Part shown: positions 19,270-27,206 of the stretch, one piece after another
How positions within the stretch are numbered: the stretch's first letter is position 1
How the letters are laid out: every line of letters starts with the position of its first letter
Origin: Funiculus sociatus GB2-C1
GTDB lineage: Bacteria; Cyanobacteriota; Cyanobacteriia; Cyanobacteriales; FACHB-T130
Direction: 5' to 3'
Length of the DNA stretch: 64,000 nucleotides
Assembly: GCF_039962115.1 (NCBI RefSeq)
Contig: NZ_JAMPKJ010000012.1
Location: 1 to 64,000, forward strand
Program-made: the position numbers and the translations under genes
Notes under the pieces: model-generated
What the model was told of the DNA's origin: nothing
What the model saw: the letters and a program-made list of their open reading frames with translations, nothing else
Databases searched by the model: none

Positions 19270-19488
19270 ATGCCAGTAGACTTAATCATTTTCATCGCCG
19301 CAATTATAGTTTCCTGGCTAATCTTTACCCTACTGGTTAAAGTTGTGAAGGCAAGTATTAGCACTGCAATTCTTGTTGCGGCAATTGTTCTTATTTTGCA
19401 ACTATTTTTTGGCATTGGGCCTCAAGACCTTTGGCAACAAGTGACCCAACTTCCTCAAACCCTTTGGCAGTTAGTTACAGGCAAGTAA
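19270..19488 (+). CDS. Small conserved membrane protein
   Basis: The 72-residue protein has two hydrophobic segments, about residues 5-25 and 30-48, then an amphipathic tail ending QLPQTLWQLVTGK. This layout is seen in small cyanobacterial proteins of unknown role. It lies 60 bp after the TPR gene on the same strand and may be co-transcribed. No enzymatic motif is visible. Confidence 0.65.
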   Translation: MPVDLIIFIAAIIVSWLIFTLLVKVVKASISTAILVAAIVLILQLFFGIGPQDLWQQVTQLPQTLWQLVTGK

Positions 19489-19490
19489 TA

Positions 19491-19512
19491 ATAGCTAATT
19501 CCAATTAGCTAT
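19491..19512. terminator. Bidirectional hairpin between convergent genes
   Basis: ATAGCTAATT and AATTAGCTAT form a perfect 10-bp stem around CC, followed by a TTAGCCATTA heptad copy. It lies exactly between the ends of the small membrane protein gene and the ParA-like gene. The two-base loop would open in RNA, leaving an 8-bp stem. Confidence 0.5.
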
Positions 19513-19518
19513 TAGCCA

Positions 19519-20280
19519 TTAAGCGATAATCATTTTGGCAACATTTTCCATCACCTTGCTTAACGGATGATCTGGAAAACGCAAGCAGAACAAATCGCTA
19601 CTTGCCATTTGGATCATCTCTTCCGAAAGCGGCAAAATACCTGCTACCGGTGCCTTATATGTCTTCTCGACCTGTTGCTTCAAAGCATCAAAATCCAAAA
19701 TAGGTAGAGCCTTATTCACCATAAGCAACATCTTAGGAACCTGCAACTTTCGGGCAACTTCCACTGTCACGGCAGTACCCTGAAAATCTTGGCGATCTGG
19801 ACGCAAAATCAAAACCAAAATATCAGAAATAGTGATAGAAAGCAGAGTTTCTTCATTAAGCCCTGGATGGGTATCAATGAATAAGTAATCTAAATCTAGA
19901 GTGTCGATTACCTCTTGAAACCCATCATTGAGCAGACCAAAATCGAATCCCTCGCGCAGCACTCTGGTAATATCTCCAGCTTTAATGCTGGAAGGAATCA
20001 GGTAAATGCTGCTGTCTTTATTACCCGTTTTTTTCAAAACCGAGGTGACATCATAAGCAGCTTCTTCAATTAAACAGCGCCCCCAGAGATAGTCATTGAG
20101 AGAGTGTTTTATCTTATCCTCATCGAAACCGAAAAGCACATGAATTCCGGGGGATTGGATATCCGTATCAACGATGCCAACGCGATGCCCAAAGCGAGCA
20201 ACTATCGCAGCCAGGTTAGCAGTCGAGTTCGATTTTCCGGTGCCACCCCGAAATGAGTGGATGGACACGATTTTTGACAT
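19519..20280 (-). CDS. MinD/ParA-family ATPase with atypical Walker A
   Basis: The 253-residue protein has the SIMIBI-class ATPase layout: a deviant Walker A, FRGGTGKSNSTANLA at about residues 9-23, the DTDIQSPGIHVLFG switch near residue 38, and the Walker B-like LDYLFIDTHPGLNEET near residue 130. The usual signature lysine at the start of KGGxGK is an arginine here. The C-terminus ends with a short hydrophobic helix (VMENVAKMIIA) that could contact membranes. It lies downstream of a winged-helix-like gene and the CHASE2 gene on the same strand, so it probably works with that sensor rather than in chromosome partition. Confidence 0.8.
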   Translation of the reverse strand: MSKIVSIHSFRGGTGKSNSTANLAAIVARFGHRVGIVDTDIQSPGIHVLFGFDEDKIKHSLNDYLWGRCLIEEAAYDVTSVLKKTGNKDSSIYLIPSSIKAGDITRVLREGFDFGLLNDGFQEVIDTLDLDYLFIDTHPGLNEETLLSITISDILVLILRPDRQDFQGTAVTVEVARKLQVPKMLLMVNKALPILDFDALKQQVEKTYKAPVAGILPLSEEMIQMASSDLFCLRFPDHPLSKVMENVAKMIIA

Positions 20281-20348
20281 GATTTACCTCAATTAACTCA
20301 TAACTCAAGACGCGATGATAAATCGCGTCTCTACAAACTCCTAACTCA

Positions 20349-20678
20349 TCACTCTTCCCCTGGTGCCTTCTCGTCTAAACTTTGCCAGATATCTGTAGAC
20401 AACTTGCTGCGCCGTTTAGAGGCAAGGCGAGGTCGGTAGTAGCGATCGCTTCCCTGTTCCACTTCTTGCACAAATCCTTGTGCTATCAGGGTGTCTAGCT
20501 GTGTACGGGCAATATCTTCACCCGCGCCAGTATAAGCCACCACTTCCGCTAAGGATACGCTTTTGTGACGCATGATCCAATTGACGAGTTTCCGCTCTTG
20601 GTCGGGTAAACTCATCACATCGACCATACTCAGACCAATATCTGTCTCTTGTTCGCCAGATGTCGTTTCCTTAGTCAT
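20349..20678 (-). CDS. Small winged-helix-like protein
   Basis: The 109-residue protein contains a predicted helix-turn-helix with wing at about residues 28-92: ERKLVNWIMRHKSVSLAEVV, then GAGEDIARTQLDTLIAQGFV and the wing VEQGSDRYYRPRL. This is typical of MarR/ArsR-like folds. It could bind DNA or act as a protein-interaction wing. It sits between the CHASE2 gene (59 bp away) and the ParA-like gene (69 bp away), all on the minus strand, so the three probably form one operon. Confidence 0.65.
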   Translation of the reverse strand: MTKETTSGEQETDIGLSMVDVMSLPDQERKLVNWIMRHKSVSLAEVVAYTGAGEDIARTQLDTLIAQGFVQEVEQGSDRYYRPRLASKRRSKLSTDIWQSLDEKAPGEE

Positions 20679-20736
20679 AGTCTTCCTTCCTTGACTTTAA
20701 GCCAATTAATGTTGAAAGCGATCGCTCCTATGCTCA

Positions 20737-23052
20737 TCACTTAGATTCATCCTCTGTCTTCTGTCGCTTGTTCGCCCTTTGCTGCAACTGCTGGAAGTAG
20801 TCTTCTTCAGATGAGTTAACTTCTTGGCTTACCTGTGAATCCTCTTCGATCTCAGCTACGCCTTCAGTTTGTCCGTTAGCGTCCAAATTCTTCAGTTGCA
20901 CTCGTTGCTGCAACTGCTGGAAGTAATCTTCTTCAGCGGTTTGGGCGTCTTGGCTTACCTGTGAATCCTCTTCCATCTCAGTTGCACCTTCAGTTTGTCC
21001 GTTAGCGTCCAAATTCTTCAGTTGCACTCGTTGCTGCAACTGTTGGAAGTAGTCTTCTTCAGCAGTTTGGCCGTTTTGGCTTACCTGGGTATCTTCTTCG
21101 ATCTCGATTGCCGCTTCACGCCCGTCTGCATCCCAATTCTTCAGCTTCGCCTTTTGCTGCAACTGCTCAAAATAATCAATTTCTTCAGTTATTACAACTT
21201 GGGGTGAAACTGTGGCTTCTGAGGTGTGTGTATTTGATTCAATTTCGACATCGCTGCGCCGATTTTTCCGATTTTTCGCCTTTCGCTGCAACTGCTGCAA
21301 GTAATCGTCGGTTTCTTCAGTTATTACAGGTACAGAGGCGGAAACTGTCACGTCTGATGTCTGTGTATTTGATTCAATTTCGACATCCCTGTGCCGATTT
21401 TCCGCCTTTTGCTGCAACTGCTGCAAGTAGTCGTTGGTTTCATCAATTATTACAACTTGGGGTGAAACTGTTGCTTCTGATGTCAGTGGATTTGATTCAA
21501 TCTCGACATCGGTGTGCCGAGGGCGCAAATTTTTCCCCTGTTGCTGCAACTGCTGCAAGTAGTCGTCGTTTTTTTCAGTTGTTTCAATGACTTCGGATGC
21601 AGGCGTAGGTTTTGCCTTAGATGAGGTGCCGCCTCGACTTCTGAAATTTTTTGCCTTTTCCTGCAACTCCTGAAAATAGTCAGTTTCTGTAATTTCAGCT
21701 ACCTGGCGCTCTTTCTTTTCTTCATCAATCTCAATATCGATTTTCAAGAAACCCTTGACACTTTTATAGATTGCCTTGGCGTAGCCTCTTTCTACGATCA
21801 AAACACCGCCAGCTGTCGCCACTAGTGCCAATACTGGCGGTATTAGCGGTATCCATCCAGCTTGGAGAAATAAAACGTAGCAAGTTCCATACAAAACGAC
21901 TATTGCTACGCCTCCAGCAATACCAAGCAGCCAAGGACGGCGAATGCGCCATGCTAGAATGCCTCCCGCCAGCGACCAACCCCAAATCCAGAAAAGTTCG
22001 CCCCACTCATTCCAGTACCAAAATAGGGGTCGTTTATCCAGCACTGCGCTAAGGATTTGACTGACAACTTGAGCGTGAATGGTCACTCCGGGCATTTTCT
22101 GGGTGCCTTCTTGAGCAGCACTGTAAGGCGTGTTAAAGTCGTCATTTACGCTGGTTGCTGTGTAGCCAACCAGGACAACTTTATCTTTTACTAAAGCCGG
22201 ATCGACTTTACCCTTGAGTACATCTGTGAGCGTTACTTTGTTGGCTGGCTCATTTGCAGAGCGATAATTAATTAGCATCTGCACACCTTCCATATCGGCG
22301 TTCCGATATCCGCCAGCATTTTTGTCGGGGCTTTTGAATACGGTTGAGCCGATTTTCAGGTTTCCATCGGGTGTAGGTTCCGCTTCAATTCCCTCAGCTT
22401 GCAGGTAAATTAGTGCTAGGGACATATCCAAAGATGTCAGTTGCTCTTCGGGATCGCTGCATAGGTGAGCATTCTCTAGGGGAACTTTCGGGACTGGAGG
22501 ACTTGCAACTAAGAGACTGCGGCGCACCCATCCATCAGGCTCTTTGACAAAATCAGCAAATCCAACTTGCTCTGGCGGGATGCTAGGTGGCGGCGGAAAT
22601 CCTGCTTGTTTACCGTCACTCAGTTGGCAGATAGTTATAATGCGATCGCTTCCATTAAGCACCTTCAATAACTCTGCATTTCCCTCTTTAACGGGAACAT
22701 CCCGAATAATATCTATACCGATGGCTCGCGGTTCATACTCGTCTAGTTTCTGCAAAACTCTAGCAATTGTCGCATCAGACAAAGGCCATCCCTTCTCCGC
22801 TTGGATGTCTCCCTGGGTGATTTCCACCAGCAACACGCGCTTATCTGGCCCTTCATCAGGACGCAGACGAATTAGCTGGTCAAAAGCACCAAGCTCTTGT
22901 CCCTGGAGCATTCCCAGCGCTCTTGCTCCTACTACCAAGCCTGTAATTACAACGCTGGTGAGAACTACCTGTCCGCCAAAGTTTAATGCTGTTGTGCCGA
23001 CGTTGGTGTTTGATAACAGTGAGCGAATTTTTGAGTTAAGCCTAGAAATCAT
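20737..23052 (-). CDS. CHASE2-domain membrane protein with eight cytoplasmic YFQQLQ repeats
   Basis: This 771-residue protein has an N-terminal membrane segment (about 25-45) and an extracytoplasmic CHASE2 sensor domain (about 46-335) with FDQLIRLRP, the block DEYEPRAIGIDII and VLVGYTATSVNDDFNTPYS. Three further membrane segments follow (about 345-425). No kinase, cyclase or adenylate domain follows; instead residues 445-771 hold eight copies of a motif of the type EDYFQQLQQRVQLKN spaced 30-42 residues apart. The last copies are near-identical 126-bp units. It heads an operon with the winged-helix-like and ParA-like genes and diverges from a DUF928 gene, a common cyanobacterial pairing. Confidence 0.85.
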   Translation of the reverse strand: MISRLNSKIRSLLSNTNVGTTALNFGGQVVLTSVVITGLVVGARALGMLQGQELGAFDQLIRLRPDEGPDKRVLLVEITQGDIQAEKGWPLSDATIARVLQKLDEYEPRAIGIDIIRDVPVKEGNAELLKVLNGSDRIITICQLSDGKQAGFPPPPSIPPEQVGFADFVKEPDGWVRRSLLVASPPVPKVPLENAHLCSDPEEQLTSLDMSLALIYLQAEGIEAEPTPDGNLKIGSTVFKSPDKNAGGYRNADMEGVQMLINYRSANEPANKVTLTDVLKGKVDPALVKDKVVLVGYTATSVNDDFNTPYSAAQEGTQKMPGVTIHAQVVSQILSAVLDKRPLFWYWNEWGELFWIWGWSLAGGILAWRIRRPWLLGIAGGVAIVVLYGTCYVLFLQAGWIPLIPPVLALVATAGGVLIVERGYAKAIYKSVKGFLKIDIEIDEEKKERQVAEITETDYFQELQEKAKNFRSRGGTSSKAKPTPASEVIETTEKNDDYLQQLQQQGKNLRPRHTDVEIESNPLTSEATVSPQVVIIDETNDYLQQLQQKAENRHRDVEIESNTQTSDVTVSASVPVITEETDDYLQQLQRKAKNRKNRRSDVEIESNTHTSEATVSPQVVITEEIDYFEQLQQKAKLKNWDADGREAAIEIEEDTQVSQNGQTAEEDYFQQLQQRVQLKNLDANGQTEGATEMEEDSQVSQDAQTAEEDYFQQLQQRVQLKNLDANGQTEGVAEIEEDSQVSQEVNSSEEDYFQQLQQRANKRQKTEDESK
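20770..21700 (-). repeat. Tandem repeats encoding the YFQQLQ motif
   Basis: Eight degenerate coding repeats lie in the 3' third of the CHASE2 gene. The best preserved pair, beginning near 20881 and 21007, is offset by exactly 126 bp (42 codons). Older copies are shorter and more diverged, showing growth by successive tandem duplication at the C-terminal end. Confidence 0.75.
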
Positions 23053-23560
23053 ATAATTGCCACCTCCTCTCTAGGGGCTAGAGTGTCAATTGTCGCTCAA
23101 TCTGTCGCCTTTACAGATAAATTCAAAATTAAGATTTTTTCTGCCCCAATGTATTTGGCAAAGCTGATTGATGAGCTTCTGCGTCGCTCTTAAATTTTAT
23201 TTCTCCAAGATTACAAAAGTTAATGAAGTTTTGGACAAATAAATGGATAAGTCAATTAAATTTTCAATGAAGCAGAAGAAAAAAGGCTGACATGAGGGAT
23301 AATTTATAGCAGTTATAACACTGAAATCTTCCCAATAGGCTAAAAGTAAAAAAATCAAATTAAAAACCAGACAACAGCGATCGCATCTTTAAATTTTCTA
23401 TCTTATTTCCCAGGAAAGTAGAGAAACATTGTTGAAGATAAAAGAGTCTCTATTTACAAATTACAATGTCCTAGTCAAGTTTTGCCCTACAGACCGCAAA
23501 GCCTATGCTTTGAAGACGTGCTGCAAGACGTGTAAAAGTGCTACAACTTGAAAAAAATAT
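23053..23560. promoter_or_regulatory. Divergent control region between the CHASE2 and DUF928 genes
   Basis: A 508-bp AT-rich gap from which two genes are read outward, so promoters for both must lie here. A purine-rich ribosome site precedes the CHASE2 start on the minus strand (GGAGGTGGC in complement). No other motif, RNA or gene was recognised. Confidence 0.4.
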
Positions 23561-24364
23561 ATGTTGAACAAATCTTCTGTACATTTCACGACACTTTCCT
23601 TAGCCTTATCTGTGGGACTAACGCTGTACGCCAGCATTCCCGCCACAGCAGAATCGCCACAAACACCGATACGGCAAACAACCCCCAACCGTGGGCAAAT
23701 CCGCTCAGGTCGCCTGAGATTCAGATTGCCAAAAGTCGGCGCGCCCCGTACTAGAGAACCGGGAGCATCGCGTGGTAGCTCAAACTGTAGCAATCAAGAA
23801 AAATCCGTAATGGCATTATTGCCAAATACTAATGTGGGATTGACTCTAGCGGAGCGTCCGACCTTATTTGTTGCTATTCCTTCTAGTAGCGCCCAACAAG
23901 CGGAGTTTACGCTGCATGACGAGGAAAACCAGCAGGAGGCACTATACAAAACAAAAATTCCCATTCCTAGCACTGCTGGTATTGTTAGCATCAGCCTTCC
24001 CTCAGACGCTGATTCTCCACAGCTGGAAGTTGGTAAAAAATATCGTTGGTCGTTTTCAGTTATTTGTGACGCTGAGGATAGGGCAGCAGATATTTTTGTA
24101 GAAGGGTGGGTGCAACGAATGGAACCAAGTGCCACCTTAGTTAAGGATTTACAGAAAGCAACAGAACGTGATCGCCCAGTCTTGTACGCTGAGGCTGGAC
24201 TGTGGCTCGACACAATCGCATCTCTAGCTGATTTACGCAACGCTTCTCCTAACGATTCCAGCTTAGTAACAGACTGGGAAGACTTATTAAAAGCCGTTAA
24301 TCTTGGCAAAGTTGCTAAAGAACCTTTAATTAAGTTAGAAACCAACACAAGTTCCACGCCCTAG
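23561..24364 (+). CDS. DUF928-domain exported protein
   Basis: The 267-residue protein has a signal peptide (about 1-30, cleavage near ATAESP). A basic Arg/Pro-rich segment with RGQIRSGRLRFRLPKVGAPR leads into the DUF928 domain. Family marks include ALLPNTNVGLTLAERPTLFV, a helix-strand core, KKYRWSFSVICD and a C-terminal helical region with YAEAGLWLDTIASLADLR. DUF928 proteins are confined largely to cyanobacteria and occur beside CHASE2 proteins; their function is unknown but they are probably periplasmic. An ATG at 23561 is chosen because it opens the signal peptide. Confidence 0.85.
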   Translation: MLNKSSVHFTTLSLALSVGLTLYASIPATAESPQTPIRQTTPNRGQIRSGRLRFRLPKVGAPRTREPGASRGSSNCSNQEKSVMALLPNTNVGLTLAERPTLFVAIPSSSAQQAEFTLHDEENQQEALYKTKIPIPSTAGIVSISLPSDADSPQLEVGKKYRWSFSVICDAEDRAADIFVEGWVQRMEPSATLVKDLQKATERDRPVLYAEAGLWLDTIASLADLRNASPNDSSLVTDWEDLLKAVNLGKVAKEPLIKLETNTSSTP

Positions 24365-24551
24365 CCATTGAAATGTTGTCAATTTTGTAGGGGCATGGCA
24401 ATCAAAAAGCCCCTACAGCCAACCAAAATCAACGTTACAAAATTTTCTTTTAATAAATGAAACCATCCTGCTAGATAGCAAGCCAATGACGGAGCCAAAG
24501 CCCCAGACGATGGTGGGGTGGGCTTCTTTTATTTTGGGCTTACCGGACACA

Positions 24552-24731
24552 TCATTCCTGATGCTGAATCTTACTAATTTCCGTCACCCAACTCCGGCGG
24601 TCATTATGTTCCAAGTTGAGGATGTCTTCTAAAGACCAGTGGAAGTGAAAAGCAATTAAGGCTACCTCCTCGCGCAGCGCATCAGAGGGGTAGCCTAAGA
24701 TTCCCCCGCTAGAGAAAGCTCCACCTGAAAT
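24552..24731 (-). CDS. DUF6760-like small CIS-linked protein with no standard start codon
   Basis: On the minus strand a frame reads GGILGYPSDALREEVALIAF, then HFHWSLEDILNLEHNDRRSW and a short tail, ending at 24552. This matches the small proteins encoded after tail-assembly chaperones in phage-tail-like and CIS operons. The frame overlaps the end of the gene at 24695-25075 in the -1 register and opens after a stop at 24735-24737. It has no ATG, GTG or TTG before the conserved part; the only near-start is ATT at 24731. It may be made by a -1 frameshift at the run of five G at 24703-24707, from ATT, or have lost one G. Confidence 0.6.
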   Translation of the reverse strand: MSGGAFSSGGILGYPSDALREEVALIAFHFHWSLEDILNLEHNDRRSWVTEISKIQHQE

Positions 24732-25075
24732 TGACTATTGCACGTAGGACACTGAACTGGAATGTAAACATCACCTTGTTGGTTGATGCGATTGTAAAAC
24801 TCCCGCAAGTACGCCAAATCTAGAGAAAAAAGATTCTCCAATAATTCAGGAGTTACCTTTGATAATTCGCCTAAACGAGTAATAGTTCGCGAGAGCATCA
24901 CCAAAACTGCATAAGCGGGATTATCCTGCACCCCCCGGTCTTTTTGGACAAACATTTCATCTTTTGCAGTTGCTAGACGCATCACGCCTTGGCGATGAAC
25001 GCCCCCGCTTGCATCCACCAATCCTCTAGGAAGGATAAATTCAAATTCCGTATAGAGTATGCGATCGCTGTCCAT
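24695..25075 (-). CDS. CIS/phage tail assembly chaperone-like protein with CxxC
   Basis: The 126-residue protein resembles the tail-assembly proteins that follow tube genes in contractile phage-like clusters. It has a strand-rich start, EFEFILPRGLVDASGGVHRQ, the family block MRLATAKDEMFVQKDRGVQDNPAYAV, helices with LGELSKVTPELLENLFSLDL, and a C-terminal CPTC pair that could bind zinc. It is a paralogue of the next gene upstream (25085-25444). Its 3' end overlaps the DUF6760-like frame, an organisation that recalls the G/GT chaperone pair of lambda-like phages. Confidence 0.75.
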   Translation of the reverse strand: MDSDRILYTEFEFILPRGLVDASGGVHRQGVMRLATAKDEMFVQKDRGVQDNPAYAVLVMLSRTITRLGELSKVTPELLENLFSLDLAYLREFYNRINQQGDVYIPVQCPTCNSQFQVELSLAGES

Positions 25076-25084
25076 CTCGTCGGG

Positions 25085-25444
25085 TTACTCAAAATCAGGA
25101 GTCAGTGCAGGATTGGGTAACGGGTTTGTCACCACTTTCGACTCAGCATTTTCCTGCTCTAGTTCATTAATCTGACGATAAAATTTTTGGAGATAATTCA
25201 AATCACAAGCGAAAAAACCTTCAACAACTGAAGGCGTAACCTCTTCCAAGGCTCCCAATCGAACGATCACGCGGGCTAAAATAATTACTGTAGCGTAAGC
25301 AGGATTTGATTTAACGCGAGGGTCGCGCAAGGGGACAATTTCGTCCATTGCTCTCGACAAACGCATTACGCCTTTGCGGTGAATGTTGCCATCACTATCG
25401 AGATACCCCTTTGGCAAAGTAAATTCAAACTCAGTTTGAATCAT
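25085..25444 (-). CDS. CIS/phage tail assembly chaperone-like protein (paralogue)
   Basis: The 119-residue protein is a clear paralogue of the downstream gene, sharing EFEFTLPKGYLDSDGNIHRK, GVMRLSRAMDEIVPLRDPRV and the helix block RLGALEEVTPSVVEGFFACD. It lacks the C-terminal CxxC and ends in an acidic and proline-rich tail. It overlaps the end of the tube/adaptor gene (25431-25937) by 14 bp and is followed 9 bp later by its paralogue, so it is certainly in the same operon. The likely role is in assembling or chaperoning inner-tube or tape-like components. Confidence 0.75.
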   Translation of the reverse strand: MIQTEFEFTLPKGYLDSDGNIHRKGVMRLSRAMDEIVPLRDPRVKSNPAYATVIILARVIVRLGALEEVTPSVVEGFFACDLNYLQKFYRQINELEQENAESKVVTNPLPNPALTPDFE

Positions 25445-25937
25445 TCGTTACTACATTAATCCGTTTTAAATCTTCAACAGTCACTTCTATCTCTTCAATC
25501 TCCATATCGCCCCCAACAGCATTAACATCTGCAATTTTATAGCTAGTCGGCCATGCTCGTTTAAACTCAAATCTAAACTGCTCTTGGGCTGCCTGATTAT
25601 AGATTACTAAAGAGCCATCGCGCTGTTGTTTACCCCAATTTCCGTCCTGCACAGCCTGAATCCAGTTCCACAACGTCATCGAACAAGTCAGACCCCGGCG
25701 CAAGGTAATATTGCTGTAACTAACATTACCAGGAATTTTTGTTCGGACAACTCGACCCTGAGATTCTCCATCTTTGCCCCACTTCTGAGGTGTCACCTCG
25801 GAGATTTCTATCACCTGTTGGGTAGACTTAAAACCGCTACAATCCATAAAATAGCCGTCTACCGCATCATTGCTTCCATCGAGTTTTAGTTCCAGGTAAA
25901 ATCGGCAAGTTGTGAGAATTTCAGGAAAGTCTGTCAC
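25431..25937 (-). CDS. CIS tail tube/adaptor protein (gp19-like)
   Basis: The 168-residue protein belongs to the conserved phage tail region/T4 tail tube-like family. Marks are FYLELKLDGSNDAVDGYFMD, the block CSGFKSTQQVIEI, the strand pair ITLRRGLTCSMTLWNWIQAV, and the C-terminal YKIADVNAVGGDMEIEEIEV. In CIS loci such proteins build the first rings connecting tube and baseplate (Cis5-like) or the tube itself. It overlaps the downstream gene by 14 bp. A paralogue lies in the other arm at 38495-39085. Confidence 0.85.
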   Translation of the reverse strand: MTDFPEILTTCRFYLELKLDGSNDAVDGYFMDCSGFKSTQQVIEISEVTPQKWGKDGESQGRVVRTKIPGNVSYSNITLRRGLTCSMTLWNWIQAVQDGNWGKQQRDGSLVIYNQAAQEQFRFEFKRAWPTSYKIADVNAVGGDMEIEEIEVTVEDLKRINVVTNDSN

Positions 25938-26047
25938 AGTTGATACCGCCTTACAACCAATTCACTTTCTATTATATAAATCACTGACTGGTGAAATGGA
26001 GCGCGATCGCATCTCACCAGAGCAGTTTTACATTGAGTATATTCTTT

Positions 26048-26548
26048 CTACGCCGATACAGTAAACTTCATCCGCTCGTAATTAAGCTTAAGCGTCCAAG
26101 TTTCCAGTTCGCTACTCCCTGCGTCCCGCTTAGGAACATCAAAACTATTGGGAAGCACCCCTACAAAGCTGTACGTTAACCCCACCTTCCCCTCTGAACC
26201 GGAGTAATAGACATTAATTGTCATTTCTTTACGTAAAGTTCGCGCTTTTGCAGCTTCCCCAAGGTTTGCTTTCGAGGCACAATCCTTGTACCACTCCCAA
26301 AGCTTATCGTCATTTCCGCCCTGATGCGCTCCTGGCACTAAAACTAGCGTTATCTCCCCATACTTCGGTTGACTCGGAACACTGAGAACCAGCGATTTTC
26401 CTTTCGGGCCAGAACCGATGGCATTATCAGCACCCTTTGGGGACATATCTACTGACATTCCACTAACTTCTTTGATAATGATGTCTTTGATATCACCAAT
26501 TGTTACATCGTAGTTATCACTAGATAGTAACTCAACAGCATCAGCCAT
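26048..26548 (-). CDS. CIS inner tube protein (gp19/Hcp-like)
   Basis: The 166-residue protein has the tube-protein fold: a beta core with SSDNYDVTIGDIKDIIIKEV, a conserved loop KSLVLSVPSQPKYGEITLVL, and the helix region DKLWEWYKDCASKANLGEAA. The C-terminal strands end in ETWTLKLNYERMKFTVSA. It is a candidate for a main tube or adaptor subunit and lies downstream of another tube-like gene (26653-27123). A gap of about 110 bp separates it from the 25431-25937 gene. Confidence 0.8.
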   Translation of the reverse strand: MADAVELLSSDNYDVTIGDIKDIIIKEVSGMSVDMSPKGADNAIGSGPKGKSLVLSVPSQPKYGEITLVLVPGAHQGGNDDKLWEWYKDCASKANLGEAAKARTLRKEMTINVYYSGSEGKVGLTYSFVGVLPNSFDVPKRDAGSSELETWTLKLNYERMKFTVSA

Positions 26549-26652
26549 AAATAACCTTCCAATCGATTACAAAGTACCAAGAAATGATTGCGATCACTTC
26601 TTAAAGCGAACAAAATTAAGAGTATTGTCTCAAACACCCAGACTTAGATAGA

Positions 26653-27123
26653 TCAAGCTGGATCGAATTGGTCAACCTGTAGCGTAAAGGTCTCTTCAAG
26701 CAACCCACCGTCTGCACTGAGTTTCCCGATTTGATATTTACAAATCCAAACTCCGCTCATCTTCCACGAATCCACCATTTCACCGGCTGAGTTATAGGAT
26801 TTAATTACGCCTTCTGCCATCCTGGCGCTCGTGGGAAACCCCCCACCATCCTCTGCTTTTGGCATACACTGTAACAGCCACTTTCTCATCAGCGAGCTAG
26901 TGCTTTTTGCATCTCCACTAGCTAGGGTTACTAAAGTGATTTGAACCGCTGCTTCCCTTTTCTTAGTAAGAGTCTGCCGTACAGAGCCCTTGGCACCTGA
27001 CATTAGGGCATCACCATGTTGAACGTCAGTCTTATAAGCTGGCAAGTCAACACTTTTAAACTGTAGACCGTCACCGACTCCCTTGATTTCTAATTCAAAA
27101 TTCTCAACTGTAATAATAGCCAT
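26653..27123 (-). CDS. CIS inner tube protein (second gp19/Hcp-like copy)
   Basis: The 156-residue protein has a tube-like beta core with VENFELEIKGVGDGLQFKSV, a middle segment QTLTKKREAAVQITLVTLAS, a helix ending RKWLLQCMP, and the strands KMSGVWICKYQIGKL and ETFTLQVDQFDPA. It is encoded directly after the sheath gene, the place usually held by the main tube protein (Cis1), so it is the best candidate for it. A ribosome site on the minus strand (AGGAGG) lies close to the ATG at 27123. Confidence 0.8.
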   Translation of the reverse strand: MAIITVENFELEIKGVGDGLQFKSVDLPAYKTDVQHGDALMSGAKGSVRQTLTKKREAAVQITLVTLASGDAKSTSSLMRKWLLQCMPKAEDGGGFPTSARMAEGVIKSYNSAGEMVDSWKMSGVWICKYQIGKLSADGGLLEETFTLQVDQFDPA

Positions 27124-27206
27124 TGTTCAAAACCTCCTTACAAATTTTTTCAATATTCAGTTTAGATATCAGCTCTAGGGCTGATATCTAAACTAACGAC
27201 TCTAAC

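Noticed and set aside
21108-21590. 160-codon plus-strand frame inside the CHASE2 gene
   Set aside because: It is antisense to the tandem repeats of the CHASE2 protein and has no family features.
23794-24357. 187-codon minus-strand frame
   Set aside because: It runs antisense over almost the whole DUF928 gene, which has a clear signal peptide and family marks.
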